A DNA stretch of 64,000 nt, taken from assembly GCA_019059635.1 (NCBI GenBank), contig JAGVRJ010000008.1, positions 1,674,001 to 1,738,000 of the forward strand, given 5' to 3'. Source of the DNA: Proales similis. Taxonomy: Eukaryota > Rotifera > Eurotatoria > Ploima > Proalidae. Positions 33,229 to 44,940 of this stretch are shown one piece after another. A program made the translations under genes and the position numbers. The first letter of the stretch is position 1, and each line of letters opens with the position of its first letter. A model generated the notes under the pieces. It had not been told where the DNA came from and made no database searches. It saw only the letters and a program-made list of their open reading frames with translations.

Positions 33229-34644
33229 TTATACGAGATTTTTGCTCGAGCCGCTTTGGTTCGCTGGTTTGGGCTTGCTCTTTTCTGTGAACGCATAATA
33301 GGAGTAAATTACACTCGCGATTGTGCTTTTCATAGGTTGGTTGAAATTTCAATACAATAATTTAATATATTGTTACGACTGAAATTTCCTTACCTGATTG
33401 TGACACCTAAAAAGTTGTTGAGCGAAAACTTGTAATCACCGCCGATGATCATGCCCGCATACGTGACAATTATGTTCTTTAAACACCCAATCACCGTGGT
33501 TGTAACTGGCGAATTGTAACGAGTGCATAACATCCAGCTGTAATTAAGCACTGAGGCCAGAACCGTTGAAAATATAAACAGAAGCCAAAAAACCACACTA
33601 CTGCGGTATTCAAACGTTTCTAGCTGATTGACAAAGACGAACAGCATGACGTGCGATTGAGAATAGATCTTTTTAAAAGCTTTAATAGGTGCCTCACCTG
33701 GCTCCATTGGTCGTTGCCGATAACAAGCATTAACATTGGACCAGTGGACAGCACCGAATTGTGGAAGAGTATGTCGTACTCACTGAGTTCCTGGTTGTCC
33801 GAGCGAAAATGGATTCGATTTAGACAAGATTTAACTGGCAAAACGTGCGAATAATTTCATTTACAGTCGTGTCGAATTGAAGCTTCGTGTATATTCCGTT
33901 GGCGGCGGTGAAAAAATCATTCAGACCAATAAATAAATAGCCGTAAAAGTCAAAAGAAATGTCGTTTCTATTGATCTGGCATTAGGCGACTGCTTTTAAT
34001 CAAATGATAGAAATCGATTGACTTACATTGCTGCCACTAGCGCTCCAAGTATCATCAAGTAAATGCTTATCTGAACGGCAATCGACTTGGGCTTTCTTCA
34101 GATCGAGGATAGAGAAATTTTCGCTTTAGCTCGTGTGCGAATTTTAATTCACCTGAGAATGAACCATTCACCAAACATAGTCATCAGGATCGAAAAACGA
34201 CGGAGTACTGTGAACATCGGCAAGCTAGTTCAAGCGAATAAGAGCTCGACACGAAATGATAAAATCTTAGTATGCGAGCACACACCTCAGAGCTTTTGTT
34301 CCACCCAAGCCGAATACGAGGTTTCCGAAATAAAGCGAAGAGACTGGAAGAAGACGTGCCACCGACCTCGAGCTCATCGGACCCATTTTTATCAAGTTGG
34401 AATATTTGGCCAAAAGTACAAGAATTGTAGTCATTATCAATTGGCCAAGCGCCAGCAGTTGGTACGAGCGAAACCTGTTTCGGGTTGATATTATATGAAT
34501 TAGTAAAAATGATTCGAGTTTACTGGGTTGGATACCGTATTAAAAAAACACTTACCCGAATGTGGTCAATATAATCTTATTGGCGAACATGATGAATACG
34601 GACGAAAGGCCGTAAAACGTTGCCGATGCCACCTGCATGTACAT
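33229..34644 (-). CDS. Nucleotide-sugar transporter, SLC35D type
   Basis: Spliced gene for a ten-helix Golgi/ER transporter of UDP-sugars. Reading from ATG 34644: MYMQVASATFYGLSSVFIMFANKIILTTFG, then [47 protein letters not shown] (the diagnostic [12 protein letters not shown]), IYLMILGALVAA, FYGYLFIGLNDFFTAANGIYTK, then CTRYNSPVTTTVIGCLKNIIVTYAGMIIGGDY. It ends KPKPANQSGSSKNLV before TAA 33229-33231. These blocks match SLC35D1/D2/D3; D1 and D2 carry UDP-glucuronic acid, UDP-GlcNAc or related sugars for glycosaminoglycan synthesis. The subfamily member is not resolved. The start lacks a long cytoplasmic N terminus, so an upstream exon cannot be excluded. Confidence 0.88.
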
Positions 34645-35898
34645 GTTGGCTGATGGCCAAATTTCCCAAAGGAGCTGACAAATGCTTTTTCCAAGTGAGC
34701 TTCGATTCCCTCCTTCTCAGCTCTAGTTTTATTTAAATCAATGAATTTTTTGATACGCTCTGATGGTCAGGCGTTTCAGAAAAGCATCTGGAAGAAAAAG
34801 AAATTCTTAAGGGCCGAAAATTGATTGCTTAACTCAAGAACTGGTTGGTTTGTTCGTTCGATCTATGTTGCCTGAATTATGAGGTGAAAACGTAGAGAAT
34901 GTGAATGCGAGATTGGCAATCTATAGAAAATCACTTTCGAAATGCGTCAATGCGCTTTACACTGCCAGCCTGTGCCAAGTAGAGTAGAACAATAATTATG
35001 AAGAGGCAGTGCTCAGTTTTGCAGTCGAAATCGAGCTTTGTCAGCTGAATGCTCGACTAACTTGGTTGTCGTCGTGACTTTAGGTTAGACGCTTGTTCAT
35101 TCTTTCGTTCAGCTATTGCTCGCATGAAACGCGCCGAGTCTACTTGACTCGCTAACGCATTTAATCCTTATTTGCTCAAGAACAAAAACCAATCGCAAAG
35201 CAGCGCCCTGATCATTTGAATTTTGAAACGTTTTAGACAAAATAAAAACTCTCGTGCCGATCAAACTTATGTGTGAGACCGGTTTTACCAATGAGCGGGT
35301 CAAATTCTAGCTCTAATACAAAAGAAAAAGGGTCTTGGCCACTACTAGTGGGTTGACCACTGCCATCAACGCGGCCGTTTCTCGCCTCGCGGTCCCAAAA
35401 TAGAATAAAAACGAAGCAAAAGAAAAATAATCAACTCTTTGATGAGCTCTGAAAGAGAAGAGAACGTCCTTTTTCCGAACACCTTGCAAGAGCGCTCTTT
35501 CTGCCGAGCTTAAAGGTTGAAAAAAAGCAGAGCAGAAATTGGTCGGAAAAAATCCGCATAAGAGAAAGCGATGAATATGAATTAAAATTTACTCTACAAA
35601 CAATTGAATAGCTCGTCGTAATTATTCTGGTTGCTGTGGAACTTATTTTATTATTTTCGTTTCTTTTCCTAACCTCATTCTTCTCTTTTTTTTTCATATT
35701 TTGGCCGATTCTCTGTTAAGTTAAGTGCGTCATGCAAATCCGGACTTTTGAATATGATTTGCCCGTGTACTGCAAACTTTGGGTTGAAATGAGCTCTTCT
35801 TGGCGAATTGCTCGCATCTGTGTTCTTTGTTATTTTTGCATCCGAACGGCCAAAAGGGCGGGCTAGCGGGCGTCAGTTGTTAGGATCAATTCGCGGAC
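34645..35898. promoter_or_regulatory. Divergent intergenic region
   Basis: About 1.25 kb between the SLC35D-type gene (minus) and a small membrane-protein gene (plus). AT-rich, with only short random ORFs. Two promoters expected; no motif assigned. Confidence 0.4.
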
Positions 35899-36391
35899 AT
35901 GTCTGTAGTCAATTTTCTACGTGACCAGTGGCACATACGTGTCCAAAAGCCCGGCTACGATCAAATATTAGACCATTATGCACCCCGAGTGGCGGCCACA
36001 GCCTTCATTCTGCATTCGTGCAAGTTCGTGGCGCCCAACACATTTTCAACGTAATTATTTTCTTCAAACACACTCATCTTAAATTCTTACAAGGCATTGT
36101 ATTAGGCTTGCGCGTTCGCGCACCTTGCACACCGGCAATCTTCTTCTTGTCGGCTCGGTCACTGCTCAGACTTATATGCTCTGTAGAATGAAGTCACATT
36201 CTCTGCGAGCATTGCCAGTCCAAACAGTTTCACTCTGCTTTCTTGCTTCGCTCCTTTTCAATATGGGTACTGTGCTCGTTCTCATGATCGGCAAGAACCT
36301 ACTGTCTGAGAGCGAGCCGGTTCGTCTGTTCGCAGGCTGTGTTAGCTCCTATGCCTTGCTCAAAGCTGCGCAAGCTTTTCTACGCATCTAG
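35899..36391 (+). CDS. Small multi-pass membrane protein, unrecognised
   Basis: Two exons, 35899-36050 and 36106-36391, with a 55-nt GT-AG intron. The joined ORF is about 145 residues: MSVVNFLRDQWHIRVQKPGYD, then DHYAPRVAATAFILHSCKFVAP, then GNLLLVGSVTAQTYMLCRM, VSLCFLASLLFNMGTVLVLMIGKNL and FAGCVSSYALLKAAQAFLRI. This suggests three or four short hydrophobic segments. I do not recognise the family. AATAAA follows shortly after the stop (about 36407). Unbroken frame across the splice and hydrophobic periodicity support a real gene. An organelle (mitochondrial or ER) membrane protein is a guess. Confidence 0.6.
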
Positions 36392-36560
36392 TTCTGCATG
36401 ACAATCAATAAAAAGCTTTTTGTACGCCTTCGGCCTTTTCCTCATACTTCCTTCAAATGGTCATTGATGGACTTGTGGCCATCGTTGTTCGGCGTTCTAG
36501 TTCCTTCTCCCTCTGTAGCGATCACTACATGTTTATTTTCGGTCGCAATGAACAGAAAAA

Positions 36561-38409
36561 ATGAAAGAGGGTGACGTACGAATAGTACAAGCCACGTTCG
36601 GTGAAATTCGTATCTACGATGATAAATCGAGTAGTCAAGAGAAAAAAAGTAGACGAACTCGAACAATAGCCCCAGATGCCCATTCGAAGTCAAATTCAAT
36701 TCAAAATGAGAAAACGAGTGACCAAGATCTAAACTACATCGACCAACAAATATTTGCGACCGAATTTAGCTCCAAATCTGAAGCAAAGACCACTGATCCA
36801 GTTGCCAGTGACTATCAAGTGCCAGACGAGTTAAATTACATTGATGAGGCATTCTTCGGTACATTGCAGCGACGTCAACAAGACACCCAAGACGAACTTG
36901 ACCAGGCGAAAAATATCTCAGTTTCTGATTTGAAAAATGACCAGTCGCTTGGCTATTTTGACTCTCTTCTAGTCGGCAAAGACAATTCGTCAAGTGAACT
37001 GGGATCAATATCAAAGCTCAAATTCAAATCAAACCGAAAAACTACAAGCAAACCGGCGGCGAGTAAAGCCAAGGACACAATTCCAATCATCGGCGCAGAG
37101 AATATCCCAACTGGCGGCCCGATTCGAAATGCGGCCATTGGATCGGCCCGAAAAGTCAAAGAAACTCAAGATTCACAGCATAAAGTGCTTGCGGCTGAAG
37201 TCCAGGACTGGAGCTTTGTCACTTTGGATGAGGCTGTCAGACAGCTGAAAAGTCAAATATGTTACTTCAACGAGGAAGGCATGTCATAGATTCTATTTAC
37301 TTTTGCGACCGAAGAAATTTTATCATTTTTAACGAACGGTCGTCTCAACAGAAGGTCTTGTGGCAATCGACAAGCCATACGGCTTGCCTTGCATAGGTTA
37401 GAGTAGTTTGAACTCGATTCGTTATTGTGCGAAATAATTCAATCTCATCTCAGGTGGTCCCCGGGTTCATTTGTGCGTCAGCAAAATACTGCCCAAACTT
37501 GAAGAGGCACTGAATCTTAAATCTCGTTTGCTGATGTGCAATCGACTCGATGAGTTCACGACTGGTGCGATGCTTTTTGCACTGTAAACAGACAAGATTC
37601 CAGTACAGTGCAGGCTCTCAATAAATCCAGTTTATTTTAGTAGCCAAGAGGCGGCACGCAAAGTGCGAGAGATGTACGACAAGAGACAGATTGTGAAGCA
37701 ATACTTGGTCATAACGAAAGGCGTGCCGAATCTAGCCGACGGTGAAATTGACATCCCGCTGATAAGACGTCAAATCAATGGCGTTTACAAGGTTAGCTCT
37801 TCATATTCATGTGAACTGTAATGCCCGCCTCGATGATTCGCCCCTACACCAATCGACAGACACATTTGTCGCCCAACTTTAACGAGATGACGGGCAAACT
37901 GCTCAAAGCACCGAGCAAAGAAAGCAATCAAAGACGAGAGGCAATTACACGCTATAGGATAAAAGACTCAAATAAGCACGCAGCTCTGCTCGAAGTTCAA
38001 ACTCTTACTGGTTTGATCAAATTCTATCACGTTGCAATCGAAACGCGTTGTGAAAAAATTTCTTAAGGCGTTCAGCATCAAATTCGAGCACACTTGGCGT
38101 TCGCTCTAGGATGCCCCATACTTGGCGACCACAAGTATTCCCATGTGGTTAAGATTGCGCCTCAGGTTAGAAATGAAGAGACTGGACACAAATCAGAATC
38201 AGTTTTGAGTTTTTTTCACGTAGAAGCTGCCGGACGAATTGCTTAAAGCGCTCAAAATAAGGCAGAGTAAGGTGAGACATGTGCCCATGCATTTGCACGC
38301 CAGTCAACTCGTTTTGCCTGAATTTCACCAGCAACGCAACGTCTTCATAAAAACCAAACTTCCAATTCATTTCTTGAACAATTTAAAACGACTCAGACTG
38401 AAATACTAG
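36561..38409 (+). CDS. RPUSD4: Mitochondrial pseudouridylate synthase RPUSD4-like
   Basis: Spliced RluA-family pseudouridine synthase. A long N-terminal region (about 230 residues) rich in Ser/Lys/Asp and unlike the family comes first. The catalytic domain follows: GLVAIDKPYGLPCIGGGPRVH, the catalytic Asp in LLMCNRLDEFTTGAMLFA, VKQYLVITKGVPN, then HQIRAHLAFALGCPILGDHKYS and MHLHASQLVLP, ending LRLKY. The human enzyme modifies mitochondrial 16S rRNA and some mt-tRNA and mt-mRNA sites. Intron 37279-37351 appears to be GC-AG. A short upstream ORF (ATG at 36548, 8 codons) overlaps the main ATG in another frame. No classical presequence is visible at this start, so an upstream exon is possible. 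Confidence 0.88.
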
Positions 38410-39005
38410 AAGATGGCCTAAGCAATATGTGTTTGTGAGAATAAACTCCTCAAACCAACTCGTCTAGCCAAATGAAATAAAAATTGCGAAATTCTCATTT
38501 AGATTTTGAAACCAATTAAGAAAATGGTTTTCCAAGTCACGCTCATTGAGCATTTTCAGCTAATTGATTGCCCCCTAGAATCACTCCCACCTCCAACAAC
38601 CACCTTCCCCTCACTTAGCCCTCATGTGATGAACGTGGAAATTTTGAATTTTTTTGGTCTGCGAAATTGCGAAACTGCGAAATTGCGAAACCACTTTGAA
38701 TGAATGCTTTTTATTCTAATTTTCATTTTGTTCCTCCTGACTCAAATTTGCTCAACTTATAGACAAAAACAAACCTGACCAATTTGATCGAGCAGAAGAA
38801 ATGAACCGAGCGAGGCTGTCATTCAATGCTGACACTACTCGCTCTCTGCTAGATTGCCACTTGCTTTTCCAAGTTGCTTAGCGCAAAATATAAAATTCAT
38901 AAAATCCAATACAATAAAACTAACAAAAATGAATGCTTGTTATGAAAAGGCTGGTAACCGGTCGGTCGATAAAACGAATTAAATCAAACAAAAGGGCTGA
39001 AACGG
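38410..39005. other. Intergenic, convergent spacer with a small tandem repeat
   Basis: Spacer between RPUSD4 (+) and an unknown gene (minus). Contains a candidate AATAAA near 38439 and four imperfect copies of an 8-bp unit (GCGAAATT / GCGAAACT) at 38661-38692. The small ORF across it is not supported. Confidence 0.5.
38661..38692. repeat. 4 x 8-bp tandem repeat, GCGAAA(C/T)(T/C)
   Basis: Units GCGAAATT, GCGAAACT, GCGAAATT, GCGAAACC in direct succession. A small local duplication in intergenic DNA. Confidence 0.85.
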
Positions 39006-39794
39006 CTAGTTTGCTCGGGCGAGATTAGGAGCACGAGTGAAAGGCATCCGATTGAGAGCAGATTGAAAGGGTGCCATCATTGAAGGAGGATGCTGGTGCG
39101 AGTTGGTCGACATTTGTTGTCGATAAACTGGACCAAACTCGGCGCCAAAATGGTTCGATGCCGCTCCATATAGATTTTGACTCGGATTGAGCACATGCGG
39201 TTGTGGGGGCGGGGCAGGAATAAAAGCTGGCTGATAAGGCGATAAATCGATGAATGGAATTACTGAAGGACAGTCGAATGCCAGCGAGTCAGTAAACATG
39301 AGCGGCACAATCGCCGCACTCGGCCTTGGCAGATGCTTAAAAGATGAAGGAGTCGGATATCGCTTTGAACTAAAGCTTCCTCTTTTCTTCTTCTTTTTCC
39401 TCTCACTTGAGAAATGACGACTTGATCCACTACTATTGGACTCGATGCCTGAGAAGTGCTGCTTGTAGAGCGACTCTTCTCTAACAATATCATTGTTCGG
39501 TTGGTTAAGGTGGCCAGGCTGCTGCAATTGCCCTTCTCCTTCTTGCTGGTAATCACCTTGATTTGATTTTAACACCTTTGAGAGGGCATCCTCTCTTGCT
39601 AAGGTTGGATAAGAAGAAATTTCAGATAACAAAAACGATGAACGCTGTTTTAATGGCTGATTGTCAAGCGAGATACGTATGCCAGTTGAATGCTGCTGAG
39701 GACTGGTACTGCTGCTGGATGTGCTCGTATCTCGCCTCCATCTGAGCTTTTCCAGCCACAGACCTACTTGAATTTTGCAACTCAAGTCTGGCAT
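39006..39794 (-). CDS. Low-complexity Ser/Pro-rich protein, unrecognised
   Basis: ORF of 262 residues without a known domain. Features: Ser-rich N-terminal part, a run of lysines (ERKKKKKRGSFSSKRYP, about residues 130-146) that could be a nuclear localisation signal, then a more ordered PSAAIVPLMFTDSLAFDCPSVIPFIDLSPYQPAFIPAPPPQ segment and a Pro/Asn/Gln-rich tail ending LARAN. A possible GT-AG intron near the 5' end would change the reading frame, so the true start is uncertain. Protein-like bias over the full length supports a gene, but function cannot be assigned. Confidence 0.5.
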   Translation of the reverse strand: MPDLSCKIQVGLWLEKLRWRRDTSTSSSSTSPQQHSTGIRISLDNQPLKQRSSFLLSEISSYPTLAREDALSKVLKSNQGDYQQEGEGQLQQPGHLNQPNNDIVREESLYKQHFSGIESNSSGSSRHFSSERKKKKKRGSFSSKRYPTPSSFKHLPRPSAAIVPLMFTDSLAFDCPSVIPFIDLSPYQPAFIPAPPPQPHVLNPSQNLYGAASNHFGAEFGPVYRQQMSTNSHQHPPSMMAPFQSALNRMPFTRAPNLARAN

Positions 39795-41599
39795 TCTTAA
39801 TCCATCGCCGTCTTCTTCTTCTAGTTACGAATAGCTCAATCAAAGGCGGCAGTCGCTGCACTCTAAAACGAGCTTGAATATAAAAAATAGAAAGCTGAGA
39901 AAATCTTAACAGCTATCAAGAGGCTTGAAATTCAGAAGAGCACAACCAAATAAAAGACTCAATTGAAAGACAAAAGAGCATCGGCATGGGAGAGTGATAA
40001 AGTCGAGAGAGCGAGAATAGACTTGGATTTCATAAGTGACCGTGCGCTTGCCGTGATCACTCGAGCGAGCCATCAATCAACCGCTCAAAATAACCACCAA
40101 ACTTAAGCACAGGTAGGTGAAAGAGAGTGACAAAAAATGAAAAGAGGGCAATCATTGCTTGAGAATGACGCTTTCTCGCTTGATAATTGAAAATAGGTCG
40201 CTCGGTCGTGAAGCCTTTAATTTATTTGTTTTTATACACAATTTGGGCAAAAGAAACAAGCGTCCTCGCACACTCACAGTGCGCACAGATGACTGGACTG
40301 GCAAAAAGGAAAAGAGATCTCCTTAAAAAGAGAATGTTGGCGTCAATGTGCGTGTGTGTGTGTGTATTTGTGCGTTTGAAAAGAGCACAAAAACAACCGA
40401 GGCTTTATTTATCGCTGTATCTGCCTTCATGAGTAGGTGCTCCTAGCCATAAGTAGTCATGTAGTCAGATTGTCGGTATGCGTCTGTTGTGGCAATCATC
40501 AAGAGTCAAGACTTTTGCTCAATTAAATTCGGTAATAAATCAAATTCCACTCGCACTGCCGTCATCATTCACTTCCCACAAGCTTTACACGAACGATGAC
40601 AGTCAAATTCTTTTTTCCTCTCTTTCTCACTTGTGTTTTGTTCAGTCGGCAATTAGAAGCCAGAGTAAATTCGGCAATGTGAATTGGATGAGTAGTTCTC
40701 TTTTTGACTATCTCTTTCACTCTCATTCGCTCTCTCTCCCTTCGGCTCCTTTTTTTGACTACGACCTGGCCCAAGATCGAAGCTGCTTGTTAGTGCCTTT
40801 TTACTCTGAATTTCAAATGGTATTTCATTCCAGCGTCGTTTATAATTTTCTACTTAATTAGCTCGAATCTTTGCATCATATTTTGGCCCCGTAATTGTTA
40901 CAACATAAGATTCAGTTCATCCAAATCGACTCTTCGTTGGCAAATCAGAAATGGCTTGTTTTACACAAATCGAACAAGGCTCGCGCAACAAATTGATTCG
41001 AAATTGAGCCACATGTTCGCTTAAGAAGCTCTAGCTTGCTGACCCTGGTAATTTGAACGATAAGCGTTCGCTCAATCGCTTTAAAGGCTGATACATGCAA
41101 TATAAAGTAAGAAAAAGCAAAGCTAAAGCAGGCCAAGCATTCTGCTTAGTGTCGCGTGAAATTTAACATCACTGGTTCATTTGTGTCCTTTTTTTCGTCT
41201 GGCTGCACCTAGTGTCAAACCATCAAACAATACCGAGCTTCTTAACTTACGATGACCAACGAGCAAATTAATCAACTCTTGGGCAATTTGTCCTCATAAT
41301 TAGTTCAATTTCCACTTCAATCAAGCTTTTATAGTTTTCTCGTTTGAAATAGATAGAGAGAGACAATGAAGATGTAATGTAATTGTGACAACTTGAATTG
41401 CAGTGAAAATAAAAATGAGACAATTTAATGTGATGTAATGTAAAAACCGATCTGGATCACCGTTGACTTTCTCACTAGCTTGCTCGCTCGTTGGTTACAT
41501 GCACTCAAGTTTTGAGGGCAATATGGTTTTGACATTCTGGCTCTTGATAGTCAACTTGATGACAATTTGAATTTTGAAATTGCGATTTGCTCCAATAAT
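39795..41599. promoter_or_regulatory. Divergent intergenic region
   Basis: About 1.8 kb between the unknown minus-strand gene and LTA4H (+). AT-rich, with a GT tract near 40350-40366. Short ORFs (for example at 40478-40861) look random. No exon matching a known protein was found. Confidence 0.4.
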
Positions 41600-43998
41600 A
41601 TGCCCCGATGCGATCCTTGCAGCTTTTCCCAGCCAGAGCTGGCCCGTATAAAACACATTGACATTGATTGGCTAGTAGACTTTGACTCTCAGGCGCTGAT
41701 CGGTTCAGTCATACTCACCATCGACCTTAATTCTGAATCCAAAGTCTCTACTCCTCAGCAATCAATTGTAAGTTTTCTACCTTGTTTTTCAAAATTTCAT
41801 TTGAGCTGAACGGCTGATCAGACTCTGGATACTCGCGACTTGACGATTGAAAAAATCTTGGACGAAAGGACAGGCAACGAACTTCAATTTGAGCTATTGC
41901 CTCGTCACCAGTGTTTCGGATCCGCACTTAAAATTCTAATCGATCAATGTGACTCGACCAAGTGAGAAAAACTCTGTTCACTTGACGCCGATGATCGATT
42001 TAAATGGAACTGTTTGATAAAAAAAGTCTACGCTTGAAAGTAATCTACAAAACGAGCCCGAGCGCGTCTGCACTTCAATGGCTGGAGGCTCAGACAACTT
42101 TGGGCAAACGACACCCATACTTGTTTTCGCAGTGTCAAGCGATTCATGCTCGCAGTGTGATACCCTGTCAGGACACGCCGAGCGTCAAGTTCACTTATTC
42201 GGCAAGCGTTCGATGCAAGCAGCCACTTACTGTGCTTATGAGTGCCGTGAGCAATGGCTTTGATGATCATCCCACAGGAGATCTACGAACGTTCAAATTC
42301 GAACAAAAAATGCCAATTCCAAGCTATTTGTTGGCCATTGCGGTTGGCGACTTGGTTAGTCGGTATGTTCGAGATAAAAAGCTAAAATAGAAAACATTAT
42401 TTCTAAGTTCTCGTTCATTTGAACTGTTTCCAGACCATTAGGGCCAAGGAGTCACGTGTGGACCGAGCCTGAGATGATCGAAGCCGCTGCTTATGAATTT
42501 GCCGAGGTAAAAGTCCCCGAAAATCGGTTCAATTAAAAAAGGCTCACACATACAAAATAGGTGCCCAAACTGCTTGAAGACGCAGAGCAACTGCTTGGAA
42601 CCTATGCATGGGGTGTTTACGACCTGCTCGTCTTGCCGCCATCATTTCCGTATGGTGGCATGGAGAATCCTTGCCTTACATTTGTAACGCCGACTCTGAT
42701 CGCCGGCGATCGATCTCTCGTCAGTGTGGTTCAGCATGAGATTGCCCACAGCTGGACTGGAAATTTGGTGACCAACTGCAGCTGGGAACATTTCTGGCTC
42801 AATGAAGGCTTCACTCGCTTCACAGAAAACAAACTTGTGGCCCTCTACTATAAAAGCGAGACCTATCGCCACTTTGAATTTATCGAAAGTTGGCGACACC
42901 TGGAAGAAGAAGTATTTGACCAAACATTCCCAAGACCTGTTTAGATTTGCTAAAATATTCGATCGGATTAAGGTGAAACTGTTTGGTGCCGATAATCAAC
43001 TGACCAAGTTGGTACCTTGTTTGACGGACGTTGATCCGGATGACGCTTTCTCTGGTATTCCGTACGAAAAAGGTCAAATGCTTTTGTTCTATCTAGAGCA
43101 GTTGCTTGGTGGCGCTGGTAATTCAAGATAAGCACATTCGCCATTGGGCCTTAATGTTGATGCCTTGATTTCTGATCATCCTAGACGTGTTTGCTAAATA
43201 CCTCCGCAGCCATATTGAAAGATTCAAGGGCGTCTCGATTGACACTGACCAATGGAAATCGTTTCTTTACGAATATTTCGCCGGCCAGGTTTCAATTTGC
43301 CAAATGCCCTTTCATGCTTGTACACAAATTTGATATTTACATTTTAGAAAGAGTTACTTGACTCGGTTGACTGGCAAACTTGGTTATACAATCCGGGCAT
43401 GCCTCCTGTTGAGATCCAGTAATGGCTATAAAAAGTGATTTAGTAAACTTGACGCAATTTGATTTCGCTTATCGTAGATTCGACGAGACTCTGGCCAATC
43501 AAGTAAAAGCACTTGCCGACGAAATTGCAGCCGCTGATAGTATTGACAGTGTCAGTCAAACTTATGCTGCTTTCCAGACTAGTCAAAAACGAGAGCTACT
43601 CAGCCAACTGTTAGACAAGGCGCCCTTAAGTATCACCAAGCTGGAGCAACTTGATCAACACTACAAGTTCGGTTCAAGTCGAAACTCAGAAATACTTTTC
43701 AGATGGCTTCGGCTTGGCCTCAAAGCCAAATGGGAATCCATTGTTCCGGCCGCGCTCAAGTTTGTCTCTGATCAGGGCAGAATGAAATTCACTCGGCCAG
43801 TCTATAGGTAAGCAAAACAATTTTCGCTCATTTCTCATCGTAAATTCAATTTCAAACCTAATGCTGAGCAGAGACCTATTCGCTTGGGAAGTCTCTCGTG
43901 AAAGAGCGATTGAGAATTTCAATACCCAACGACCATTTATGCACCAGACCACAGCTGGCCTAGTGGCCAAAGACCTGCAGCAATGTCTTAAGGGCTAA
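41600..43998 (+). CDS. LTA4H: Leukotriene A4 hydrolase-like M1 aminopeptidase, with an apparent frame break
   Basis: Bifunctional zinc epoxide hydrolase/aminopeptidase family. N-terminal beta domain: [72 protein letters not shown]. The catalytic domain has [16 protein letters not shown] (GMEN), zinc motif [14 protein letters not shown] followed by WLNEGFT (second Glu ligand), and [19 protein letters not shown] with the conserved Tyr. The C-terminal helical domain ends KFTRPVYR and the last exon [16 protein letters not shown] (TAA 43996-43998). AATAAA lies at 44029. Between [12 protein letters not shown] (stop at 43421-43423) and [10 protein letters not shown] the frame shifts by one with no normal intron; see findings. 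Otherwise all active-site motifs are intact. Several introns are 55-70 nt. Confidence 0.88.
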
Positions 43999-44256
43999 AA
44001 TTAACACACATCTTTTCCATAGACTTTTAATAAACTCCCTTCCAATCAAACCACTCTCAATACTAGTGTTCAATTGGGCTTCAATCTACACCTCAATGCA
44101 CATTACTGCTCATGTTTGGAGCTAGTCTCTACTAGAGTACTGTTGTCTAATTGGCTTAGTCTGAATCTAATGCACTCTTATAGTTCACTTAGAACCTACT
44201 ACCGGGCGTATTTATAGGAAATCATATAACAGCATTATGACCAGTTACCAGACCTC

Positions 44257-44940
44257 ATGGATTGTGACAATCAAGAATCGTTGCTCAACAATTTCCGATC
44301 GATTATGATCGATAGAGCGGGATTATCGACAAATTTACAATCTTTGGTGACATTCAGGTTGCAACCCGAGGCGCGCTTTTGCGAAGAATGTGGCTCACTG
44401 CATACACAAAAAGGCCACAAGGGCCAAGATTCAATGCTGAAAAAAACACAGTCGGCTAGAGATCGTCTTGCTCTCATGCAGCATGCATTTGAAACCAACT
44501 CAAACTTACTCAAGAATTTCTCAAAACGACGCGAAGCACATCACAACTCAGTGGTCCAACAACTCAAGGCAGAACTGAACGAGTCTAAGCGGCGATTAGA
44601 ACTTGGTATTGCAGATTTCACGAAAAAATGTAAAGACAGCATAATAGGGAACGACCAGCTTTTATCTGAAGCAGGCGAATGCTTGAAAGCGATAGAGAAG
44701 CAGCTAAGAAACGCACAGACGCTTGACTCTAATCAACTGAAGCAGATGAGGTCAAAAATCGATTTTCAACTAACTCGGCTTGAGTCCGGTCTCTTGATGA
44801 ACGTTCAAGCTCACATTAAGCTTGATGAACGAGCGGAAATCGATACACTTGAATATCAAATTAAATCGCCGCTTTTAAAGCAAATCAACCAATACAAACA
44901 ACAATCAACCAACCTATGCGAATTAAACAAAATGAAATAG
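44257..44940 (+). CDS. Coiled-coil protein with truncated B-box-like zinc motif (TRIM-related?)
   Basis: Single ORF of 227 residues. Near residue 41 is FCEECGSLHTQKGHKGQD, a CxxC...H...H arrangement resembling the second half of a B-box zinc finger. A long charged helical stretch follows (DRLALMQHAFETNSNLLKNF, VVQQLKAELNESKRRLELGI and on), like the coiled coil after a TRIM B-box. No RING is seen upstream, and no C-terminal NHL, filamin or SPRY domain. It could be a short TRIM-like regulator, or the visible part of a gene with an upstream exon. Function not assigned. Confidence 0.55.
   Translation: MDCDNQESLLNNFRSIMIDRAGLSTNLQSLVTFRLQPEARFCEECGSLHTQKGHKGQDSMLKKTQSARDRLALMQHAFETNSNLLKNFSKRREAHHNSVVQQLKAELNESKRRLELGIADFTKKCKDSIIGNDQLLSEAGECLKAIEKQLRNAQTLDSNQLKQMRSKIDFQLTRLESGLLMNVQAHIKLDERAEIDTLEYQIKSPLLKQINQYKQQSTNLCELNKMK

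Noticed and set aside
38506-38703. 65-codon ORF covering the 8-bp tandem repeat
   Set aside because: Explained by the repeat and AT-rich spacer; no start context or homologue.
40478-40861. 127-codon plus-strand ORF in the 39.8-41.6 kb spacer
   Set aside because: No recognisable motif and composition typical of pyrimidine-rich non-coding DNA.
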